From: a virus
IMG/VR virus record: IMGVR_UViG_3300001847_000764
Coordinates: 1-26,061 of that record
Length of the DNA stretch: 26,061 nucleotides
Direction: 5' to 3' (one strand)
The notes beneath the pieces are model-generated. The model was given only the letters and a program-made list of their open reading frames with translations. It was not told the origin of the DNA and did not search any database. Position 1 is the stretch's first letter; each line of letters begins with the position of its first letter. This document shows, one piece after another, positions 20,528-26,061 of this stretch. The translations under genes were made by a program, and so were the position numbers.

Positions 20528-23187
20528 CGTAGAGTAAACAGTGATTGAAAAGTGTTCTGCGTGTTAGTGCTGCTGGCAAGATCCCAATCCAATACACCCA
20601 AGAGATTGTCAATCTTGCCATCAATCACTGTGGTTTCCATGGCCGTATCATCAAACGGCAATTCTGTAAACCACTGCGGCAAGTGAGCTTCGTCTGTGGG
20701 ATAGGCCACGCTGGTATAACCCAGGGGATTGGTACGCAGTTTGCAAACAATCACCTTCATGCCGTCCACGATCTGCATGCTGTAATTGTCACTGTTCATT
20801 TTGCGTAACGTATTCCAATTAATGGCAGCACGTACATGTCCGGGCATATTGGTCTTGCCCTCACGTTCCTCTCGATTACCATAGCTGGTAAGGTTGTTGA
20901 CACGTTTGGGTGAACCCTTTTCCCAACCCGGACGATCTTGGAATGATTGTTTGAATTTCAATATCTTGTCCACTACTTCTTCGCGTTGAGATCCGGTCAA
21001 CACATCTTCCAGAACCTCACTTAGGAAATCCTGTATGACCTTGGGGGTATCGGAACGTTTGAGATCCAGACCCATGGCCTTGATCTTGCCGGGTTTGCCG
21101 TTGACATCGGTTCGCTTACCTTCCTTGTCATAATACAAAACGGCATAGCGTTTTTTGGTAATAAACAATCCCTTGATGGCCACAATCTCTCGACCACCAC
21201 GTATCACAGATCCTAACTCGCGAGTGCAGTGGAATGCCTGTTCCATATAGGCAGGGAAACTGGTATTGACCTGATCCGCGATACTGTTGTAAAGCTGTAT
21301 GGCAATGTCTTTGTCCCAGTTCATGGTACCGGACTCTACTTCTTTTTGTATTGCAGGCCACGCAGAAAAATAACAACTGTCTGTATCACCGTAAATGATC
21401 GCCTCGCCGGTGTGATCGTATCGACCGGTCACGCATTCATTTACATAAGCATCCATGTGTCGAGCAATACTGCGCCCGGTAAGTGTGGTACTTTGACCGA
21501 TGCGTTTGTCAAAGAAGCGGCAGCCTGGATTTAAAATTGCACCATACAAACTATTCAAATTAATCTTCTTGACCAGCTGACGCTTGTCCCAGTATTCCTC
21601 GTCGGCCTTGTTGGTACATTCACGCAGTCGTGCCTGCATCTCTTTACGCTCGGCATACCAACGACGTAATAGTCCCGGGATAATACCTTCTTTGTCGTAT
21701 GTAAAAATTGTGCCATTGGCGCTGAGTACCCAGGCTTGGTTGCTGTCAAATATCATGCGCCAGATCTCGGCACCGGTATGTACGGTGCTTTCACCTGTTT
21801 CCCAGTCTATGGTGATTTCAGTGCCGCGCTGCTGTTCCATTACTGCGGTATATTCTAGGGTAGCAAACAGGCCTTCCCAGGCCGCGGCAAAACTCATCTT
21901 TTTCTTGGTCATGCGCTCTTTGATCAAATGGTCAGTCATGATAGGACGCAGTTGACCCATAATGGTTTCAGGGCCCATGTTTAGGGCGCGAATGGTGCTG
22001 GGATACAGACTGTTGATATCGATACTGCCGATATATTCATGCATGCCCTTTTTGGGCACAGCCACATAGGCACCTGCAGCCTGAGTATCTTCGTCTGTGA
22101 GTTTGTGTCGGCGTACTGGAACTACCATGCCACGTTCGTGTGCTTCATTGATGATGGCCTGTTCAGTCACAGCCACTGCGCCCATGGTAGTGGGTAGCAG
22201 CACTGTGTTTTCATGCGCCAGCGTATTGGCTAGATCTAGAAATTTTAGCTTTTGATCGATTGTGGCTAGGCCACGTGTGTCTTGCCGGTTGTATTCTACG
22301 AACTTGCGAAAGTCATTGTTATAGAGCTGATCCAGTGTACCTTCGTACTTGGTCTTGCCTTCTAAACCCTCGTACTCCAAGATAGCATCCAGACTATAGC
22401 TGTGCCGTTCTTCATAGGTGTATTTGCGATAGAGTTGCATGTAGTCTAGATGCACACGACCCACGAGATCAAACGTGAGACTTTCGGCGCCAAACCGTTC
22501 AAAGGTACGCTGCCGAGGCAGCTGATCCCAGAGACAGAATCTACGAGTATCATCGCGGCTCAACACTCTAGTAGTACGCATCACAGTATAGGGTATATCA
22601 TAGCCTTCACTATTCCACCCCGACAGCACATCGGCATCCTGAATTAGGTTTAGGAATGTGTCCAAGAGATCAGCTTCGCGCTCGAATATAAAGCAATTGT
22701 CAAACTGCTGCGCGATTTCTTGGGCTGTTTCCATGCTCATGCTGGCAGGTGGGATGGCAAGTGTGACCAACTGATCCAACCAGTCCATGTATACAGAAAT
22801 AGCCGTAATGGCATTGAATGGATCATCCGGTCTACTGAAGCCGCGTTCGGCATCAAATGCTACTTCAATGTCGAAAAACGCTGTGTGCAATCGAGGTGCA
22901 TCTTTGCCCTTGTAGTTCTCTTCTAGGCAGCGAAATACCGGATTAATATCGGCCTCATAGAGATTCTTACCCGACTGTATGCGTTGTTCCTTGCGAAATT
23001 CCTTGCTGCTACGAGTGCTAAACCTGGCAACCGATGTACCATAGATGCTACGGAACTTGCCCCGCGGATCATCATAATACATCACGTAGTTGGCCGGATA
23101 CTCTTCGTAATAACGCTTGCCCTCGCGTCGTCCTACCAAATGAATACGATCGTGCTCACGATCAAATAACGCATCGATATAACTCAT
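20524..23187 (-). CDS. 43: DNA polymerase, family B (gp43-like)
   Basis: An 887-residue replicative polymerase (T4 gp43 has 898). The 3'-5' exonuclease motifs are FFDIEVA (104-110), LSGWNSEGYDIPY (188-200) and the Exo III region EYNRQDTRGL (298-307). Polymerase motifs are DINSLYPSTIR (390-400), KKINLNSLYGA (540-550) and YGDTDS (599-604). The C-terminal FQSLFTLR looks like a clamp-binding peptide for gp45. SD AAAGGAG precedes ATG 23187, with a hairpin just upstream that may be an autoregulatory operator as in T4. A polymerase that copes with 7-deazaguanine in the template is implied if DpdA acts on replicating DNA. Confidence 0.95.
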   Translation of the reverse strand: MSYIDALFDREHDRIHLVGRREGKRYYEEYPANYVMYYDDPRGKFRSIYGTSVARFSTRSSKEFRKEQRIQSGKNLYEADINPVFRCLEENYKGKDAPRLHTAFFDIEVAFDAERGFSRPDDPFNAITAISVYMDWLDQLVTLAIPPASMSMETAQEIAQQFDNCFIFEREADLLDTFLNLIQDADVLSGWNSEGYDIPYTVMRTTRVLSRDDTRRFCLWDQLPRQRTFERFGAESLTFDLVGRVHLDYMQLYRKYTYEERHSYSLDAILEYEGLEGKTKYEGTLDQLYNNDFRKFVEYNRQDTRGLATIDQKLKFLDLANTLAHENTVLLPTTMGAVAVTEQAIINEAHERGMVVPVRRHKLTDEDTQAAGAYVAVPKKGMHEYIGSIDINSLYPSTIRALNMGPETIMGQLRPIMTDHLIKERMTKKKMSFAAAWEGLFATLEYTAVMEQQRGTEITIDWETGESTVHTGAEIWRMIFDSNQAWVLSANGTIFTYDKEGIIPGLLRRWYAERKEMQARLRECTNKADEEYWDKRQLVKKINLNSLYGAILNPGCRFFDKRIGQSTTLTGRSIARHMDAYVNECVTGRYDHTGEAIIYGDTDSCYFSAWPAIQKEVESGTMNWDKDIAIQLYNSIADQVNTSFPAYMEQAFHCTRELGSVIRGGREIVAIKGLFITKKRYAVLYYDKEGKRTDVNGKPGKIKAMGLDLKRSDTPKVIQDFLSEVLEDVLTGSQREEVVDKILKFKQSFQDRPGWEKGSPKRVNNLTSYGNREEREGKTNMPGHVRAAINWNTLRKMNSDNYSMQIVDGMKVIVCKLRTNPLGYTSVAYPTDEAHLPQWFTELPFDDTAMETTVIDGKIDNLLGVLDWDLASSTNTQNTFQSLFTLR

Positions 23188-23197
23188 GCTCTCCTTT

Positions 23198-23241
23198 GTG
23201 GCTTATAGCCCACCGGCTTTGCGCTTGCTGGTTACGCCAGC
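23198..23241 (-). promoter_or_regulatory. Hairpins in the DNA polymerase leader
   Basis: Two hairpins occur in the 80-base leader. The upstream one is perfect, GCTGG/CCAGC with a five-base loop (23241-23227). The second, GTGGGCTATAAGCCAC (23213-23198, one bulged base), ends directly against the AAAGGAG ribosome binding site. T4 gp43 represses its own translation by binding a hairpin there, so this is a candidate operator. Confidence 0.4.
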
Positions 23242-23266
23242 GACTCGTCCTCACAATCTGGGATAG

Positions 23267-23293
23267 ATTATATGGTTTTACCCACAGTGGTCA
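23267..23293 (-). promoter_or_regulatory. Possible sigma70 promoter for the polymerase gene
   Basis: Minus strand: CTGACC, 16 bases, TATAAT (23272-23267). The -10 is perfect, the -35 matches four of six. It lies over the 3' end of the DsbA-like gene. Confidence 0.4.
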
Positions 23294-23528
23294 GGATAGT
23301 TTCCAGGAGTTCGTGATCCTGTTGTTCCCGGCCAAATTCAGCTTTGTGAGCCAGCTTGATGGCTTTCTTGAGAATACCGGGTTTGATTTCCATCTCTTCA
23401 GCCACGGCCTTGATGGTATCACTGAGTCCACCATTCAGGGTTTCCACTTCGTGTAACACTTGCATACCCTCGTTGATCACTTGGGTCAGTTTGGCTTTTT
23501 GTTCAGCAGTAAAAATACGATCGCTCAT
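23268..23528 (-). CDS. dsbA: DsbA-like double-stranded DNA-binding protein
   Basis: An 86-residue, nearly all-helical protein with FTAEQKAKLTQVINEGMQVL, a short LNGGLSDTIKAVAEEM segment and IKPGILKKAIKLAHK. The pattern matches, from memory, the small DsbA dsDNA-binding proteins of T4-like phages, which bind near late promoters and influence transcription. ATG 23528 is used because AAGGAG precedes it; the frame remains open to 23561, inside the promoter. It is the first gene after a near-perfect promoter, so it is made early and probably in quantity. Confidence 0.72.
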   Translation of the reverse strand: MSDRIFTAEQKAKLTQVINEGMQVLHEVETLNGGLSDTIKAVAEEMEIKPGILKKAIKLAHKAEFGREQQDHELLETILTTVGKTI

Positions 23529-23549
23529 GTGCGTCTCCTTGTGCGAGTA

Positions 23550-23577
23550 ATTATAGCACACACACGAGTGATGTCAA
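23550..23577 (-). promoter_or_regulatory. Strong sigma70 promoter
   Basis: Minus strand: TTGACA (23577-23572), 16 bases, TATAAT (23555-23550). Both boxes are perfect. The start near 23543 gives a short leader with AAGGAG before ATG 23528. It drives the DsbA-like gene and, by read-through, polymerase and clamp. Confidence 0.85.
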
Positions 23578-23580
23578 GAA

Positions 23581-23676
23581 TTATGATGCCAATATGTCAA
23601 TTGTGGGAGCGTAGGGATTGAGCGGTAGATCGTACTCACCGGGCTCAGGCCACACTGGATATTGATCAGGATTCAC
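23581..23676 (-). other. Open 31-codon frame after 23666; possible frameshift tail
   Basis: Past the stop of the 219-residue gene, another frame stays open to a TAA at 23583-23581 and reads protein-like (NPDQYPVWPEPGEYDLP, then NPYAPTIDIL). A +1 slip at the A6 run (around 23683-23688) would fuse it to the gene above as EKFVVNPDQY. A GTG at 23676 could also start it alone, without a ribosome binding site. Confidence 0.35.
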
Positions 23677-24325
23677 GACGAATTTTTTCCAGCAAGGTGT
23701 AGCTGGGATCAAATGTTTTGGTCCAGATTAATTCTTCAGTCAAGCCCTGGGCCCGACGTTGTCGTATGAGGTCCGACATGCTGGGTTGTGCTACTGGTTG
23801 TACTGCTGCTGGTTGTGCTGCTACACTGGATACAGTGCGAGCAGGCTGCTTTACTGCACTAGTTGCTGATTGTGCTCGTGCTATAAGTTTGGCATGTTCA
23901 GGATTTGTGGGATCTAATTTTTGTCCACCTATACTATAGATATCGCTGGGTTTTGTAACTGTGGTAGCTTTTTGACCCAATGAAGTGGGTTGAGATTTTT
24001 TGCTCTGTTTCTTTTTGATGTCAGCTTGTAGCTTGGCTTGCAGTTCTGCTTTTCTCTTTGGGTTAGAAATAGTAGACAATCTTCTCTGCGAACTCTGCAT
24101 AGTTTGATACTGCTGGCGAGTCAACTGTCGTGGATCTGTTCCGGGCTGTCCGGTCAAGACCGATATGGCTGCCTGGGGTACTCCCATGTTAGTCAAGAAG
24201 GAAATCAGACCTTGCCGATCACGGGGAGATCCAGCCTGTTGCCATGCGGATTGAGTTGGTGCTGTTGGCTGCACCGGAGAACGTTTGAATATATCTTGCC
24301 AAGCCTCGGTCACGGGGGTCTTCAT
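23666..24325 (-). CDS. Low-complexity hypothetical protein, 219 aa
   Basis: Rich in Gln, Ala, Ser, Pro, Lys and Thr, and probably disordered through most of its length. Residues 36-60 could fold (GLISFLTNMGVPQAAISVL). A basic stretch (KAELQAKLQADIKKKQSKKS, around 91-110) may form a helix or bind nucleic acid. The end returns to ordinary composition (MSDLIRQRRAQGLTEELIW). Its start shares TAATG with the upstream gene. The short terminal EKIRRES may be the result of a frameshift, since a better-looking tail continues in another frame. No family recognised. Confidence 0.75.
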   Translation of the reverse strand: MKTPVTEAWQDIFKRSPVQPTAPTQSAWQQAGSPRDRQGLISFLTNMGVPQAAISVLTGQPGTDPRQLTRQQYQTMQSSQRRLSTISNPKRKAELQAKLQADIKKKQSKKSQPTSLGQKATTVTKPSDIYSIGGQKLDPTNPEHAKLIARAQSATSAVKQPARTVSSVAAQPAAVQPVAQPSMSDLIRQRRAQGLTEELIWTKTFDPSYTLLEKIRRES

Positions 24326-24948
24326 TAACGTTCCTCAACGTAGTCTTGCGATTGATCTTTGGTACGTCGTCTTGCCCGATATAATTCTAACGCAGTATGT
24401 GCATGATCCAGCCGTGGGAAACGATGAGCCATGCGTCTATCACCACGGCGTATCTCATAACCGTTGTTATCGTCACCATGTATGGTCATGATAGAACCAT
24501 CTTCCATGGCCACAGTTTCTACACATAAATCCTGTTGAGCCGGTTTAAGTCCGGCATCGTTAATATCCTTATCGCCCAACTTATCACCACGATCACCAGG
24601 TTTGCGTTGACCATCATCGGCATGCCGACTGGCCAGCTTATCTAAATAATTGTTGAGATCTCGTTTGACTCGACCCAACATATCTTCTTCTACTTCGGTC
24701 ATGCGCTCGGCCAATGCGGTTTGTGGTTGATCAACTGCCTCGCTGGCACCCACAGCCATACCCTGCATGGGGTGCTGGGGATCAGTGGCTGAACCTAGAG
24801 CTTTTATCTTGCGAGGACGAAACAGAGCCGGCAGTTGATCGGCCTGGCGTTGTTGGGGATTCAGACCAGACTTGACACCAACTGGGGTAATGGCACCCTC
24901 GTCAATCTCGGTCATGCGTTTCAATAGGTCTCGGAAATTGGGGCTCAT
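24325..24948 (-). CDS. Hypothetical protein, disordered, 207 aa
   Basis: A charged, mostly disordered protein with two copies of a short MTEIDEG/MTEVEED-like helix (around residues 12 and 82), a basic, glycine- and aspartate-rich middle (RKPGDRGDKLGDKD) and a C-terminal folded-looking part (MEDGSIMTIHGDDNNGYEI, then LDHAHTALELYRARRR). ATG 24948 is chosen for its ATGA overlap with the Dps-like gene. No family recognised. The C-terminal 65 residues look like a small domain with a basic tail. Confidence 0.75.
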   Translation of the reverse strand: MSPNFRDLLKRMTEIDEGAITPVGVKSGLNPQQRQADQLPALFRPRKIKALGSATDPQHPMQGMAVGASEAVDQPQTALAERMTEVEEDMLGRVKRDLNNYLDKLASRHADDGQRKPGDRGDKLGDKDINDAGLKPAQQDLCVETVAMEDGSIMTIHGDDNNGYEIRRGDRRMAHRFPRLDHAHTALELYRARRRTKDQSQDYVEER

Positions 24949-25385
24949 GCTCGTTGATCCCGAACGCAACTACGCAACTGCCAACGCCATTTGCCATGAG
25001 CATCAATACGCTCGGCTATGAAGTTGGCTATACCCTGCTGATCTTCTGATTCGGCGGCATCAAAGCACTGATTCAACAGTGCGATCATTTTTTCACTGTC
25101 AGACAAGAGTTCTTCTATCATGAGACGAGCACGTGGTACTCGAGTCTGTCCCGAGATCTCGCTCAATTCTGCAAAACGTTCAAAACTACCTGGTGCATAG
25201 TCATCTAGAGTACGGATGTATTCAGCTGTGGGGTCAATGGCCCCGTACACATCATCATAGATCATGTTAAACAATTGATGTAGCTGTACGAAATCGGGTC
25301 CTTCCACATTCCAGTGAAAGAACTGTGCTTTGATCACAAAAGCATATTCACTGGCCAAGAGTTTTTTCAGTATTTCTTTTAGCAT
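24945..25385 (-). CDS. Dps/ferritin-like protein, 146 aa
   Basis: A four-helix-bundle protein with the Dps ferroxidase region QFFHWNVEGPDFVQLHQLF. Compared with E. coli Dps (H51, H63, D67, D78, E82), H24, H36, D51 and E55 keep the spacing exactly, while D67 is replaced by N40. The C-terminal IANFIAERIDAHGKWRWQL also fits. Dps proteins oxidise and store iron and protect DNA. Similar proteins occur in T4-like phages, where the role is unknown. The start at 25385 overlaps the preceding gene by 38 bases. Confidence 0.75.
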   Translation of the reverse strand: MLKEILKKLLASEYAFVIKAQFFHWNVEGPDFVQLHQLFNMIYDDVYGAIDPTAEYIRTLDDYAPGSFERFAELSEISGQTRVPRARLMIEELLSDSEKMIALLNQCFDAAESEDQQGIANFIAERIDAHGKWRWQLRSCVRDQRA

Positions 25386-25542
25386 AATTTTGTCCCATGC
25401 GTGGTGCGCTGTTCTGATATTTAGCTGCGCGTGTCTTTTGTTCTCTAGAGATTACTGAGCCCAGGGGCTGAGCTACAGTGGCCATACCACCTGCACACGT
25501 ACCACCCACCGACGCTGTTTCCATGATTTCCTGTATTCGCAT
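25348..25542 (-). CDS. Small hypothetical protein, 64 aa
   Basis: Begins MRIQEIMETAS and has a glycine/alanine-rich centre (VGGTCAGGMATVAQPLG, residues 12-28), then a basic, polar tail. Small proteins with an N-terminal helix, Gly/Ala stretch and basic end recur in T4-like phages, with no known function. Its ATG shares TGATG with the upstream stop; GTG 25545 is an alternative start. The long overlap with the Dps-like gene is unusual, but the start coupling supports it. Confidence 0.6.
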   Translation of the reverse strand: MRIQEIMETASVGGTCAGGMATVAQPLGSVISREQKTRAAKYQNSAPRMGQNYAKRNTEKTLGQ

Positions 25543-25823
25543 CACGCAATCTCCACTAGTCCGGGCTGTATGATCACAGCCGGTCCCGCTATTGTTTGCC
25601 AGTTGCTGGTAACAAACTGCCCAACATCGCCGGGCACAGTTTCATATCTTATGTGATATTGGCCGGACTTGCCCGATATGGTCACTGTTTCTTCTAGATA
25701 GTGATCCTGCCCCCAGCGCCAGGTGCGTTCCATGAACAGTTCGTGATTGACCCAAAGTCTATAACGAGGGCTGGCATTGGGGTTGACGCAATTGACCCAG
25801 CATTGTATTGTGGCCGCGCTCAT
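25542..25823 (-). CDS. Small beta-rich hypothetical protein, 93 aa
   Basis: Alternating hydrophobic and polar residues suggest a beta-sandwich: RYRLWVNHELFMERTWRW (20-37), YLEETVTI (42-49), YHIRYETVPG (56-65) and AVIIQPGLVEI at the end. It resembles a small conserved phage protein of unknown function. The start at 25823 follows the upstream stop by one base. No signal peptide or membrane segment. Confidence 0.7.
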   Translation of the reverse strand: MSAATIQCWVNCVNPNASPRYRLWVNHELFMERTWRWGQDHYLEETVTISGKSGQYHIRYETVPGDVGQFVTSNWQTIAGPAVIIQPGLVEIA

Positions 25824-25824
25824 G

Positions 25825-26061
25825 CTAGGCCGACAGCTCGTGCACGTTGGTCACTACTGAATCAGCACCAAACTGCGCCTGTAACAGGGCTCGGGCCATG
25901 GCAGTATTTTTGGCAAACACAGCCACATCCACGGTATTATTGTACAAGGGATTCTTGACCTTGACTCTAGCAGCATATACTCGAAATCCCTCGGCCATCT
26001 CGCGCAGGCGCACCGGTTGTATGTCATGTGCGCTGAATCCACCGCGATTGTAGGCATCGGC
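25825..26061 (-). CDS. Partial hypothetical protein (5' end outside window)
   Basis: The frame is open from the window edge to the stop at 25825 (78 codons). The visible C-terminal part has YNRGGFSAHDIQPV, then a ferredoxin-like alternation (EGFRVYAARVKVKN, VDVAVFAKNTAMARALLQAQFG, then SVVTNVHEL), compatible with a small strand-helix domain that handles numbering or scaffolding in phages, though nothing specific can be named. GTG 26013 could be read as a start, but upstream codons look coding, so I treat it as truncated. Confidence 0.65.
   Translation of the reverse strand, partial: ADAYNRGGFSAHDIQPVRLREMAEGFRVYAARVKVKNPLYNNTVDVAVFAKNTAMARALLQAQFGADSVVTNVHELSA

Noticed and set aside
1-26061. 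CRISPR array, insertion sequence, integrase or rRNA
   Set aside because: No regularly spaced repeats, transposase or integrase motifs, or rRNA-like sequence were seen on either strand.

Overview
The window looks like part of the genome of a T4-like (Tevenvirinae/marine-type) tailed phage. Every recognisable gene lies on the minus strand. The genes are packed with 1-8 base overlaps, and the T4 replication hallmarks are present: a family B DNA polymerase (gp43), the sliding clamp (gp45), a FEN-type 5' nuclease (RNase H-like) and a DsbA-like dsDNA-binding protein. There is also a tRNA cluster, and there are octamers matching the T4/cyanophage late promoter (NATAAATA). Many small proteins resemble conserved hypotheticals that I recall from marine T4-like phages. 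No rRNA, insertion sequence, integrase or CRISPR array is visible. The host cannot be read from the sequence; the early promoters are ordinary sigma70 type.

Layout, in the direction of transcription (high to low coordinates). (1) 26061-23666: small conserved proteins, a Dps/ferritin-like protein and two disordered proteins; the last may carry a frameshift. (2) 23577-18805: a very good sigma70 promoter, dsbA-like gene, DNA polymerase (preceded by a hairpin next to its ribosome binding site), a methyltransferase-like protein and the sliding clamp. (3) 18786-13236: a tightly overlapping operon with a small membrane protein, a DpdA-like 7-deazaguanine transglycosylase, an uncharacterised 174-residue protein, two small proteins, a divergent QueD-like T-fold protein, a 72-residue protein, a GT-B glycosyltransferase and GalE. 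(4) 13217-5381: a strong promoter with a palindrome at its -35, then folE, an acidic protein, a MazG-like protein, a cupin, queD, a GT-A glycosyltransferase, a B12-binding-type radical SAM enzyme, a phosphoribosyltransferase, queE (with its own promoter), two small proteins and a nucleotidyltransferase. (5) 5374-1761: FEN nuclease, conserved protein, a second MazG-like protein, an MBD4-like DNA glycosylase and four small proteins. (6) 1728-1457: late and early promoters, a 44-48 codon ORF and a terminator. (7) 1426-1: a promoter followed by nine tRNA or tRNA-like genes (Tyr, Pro, His, one aberrant, Trp, Thr, Leu, Leu, Glu), interrupted and flanked by three strongly folding non-tRNA segments.

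Biological reading: FolE, QueD and QueE convert GTP to 7-carboxy-7-deazaguanine, and DpdA would exchange guanine in the phage DNA for a 7-deazaguanine, most likely as protection against host restriction. QueC is not in the window, so either the host or another part of the genome makes preQ0, or the carboxy form is used directly. The uncharacterised proteins translated with DpdA (the 174-residue protein and the QueD-like paralogue), the radical SAM enzyme and the two glycosyltransferases are candidates for tailoring the base. The MBD4-like glycosylase is an unusual repair enzyme for a phage. The paired structured RNAs in the tRNA cluster recall the position of the two stable RNAs of unknown function in the T4 tRNA cluster.
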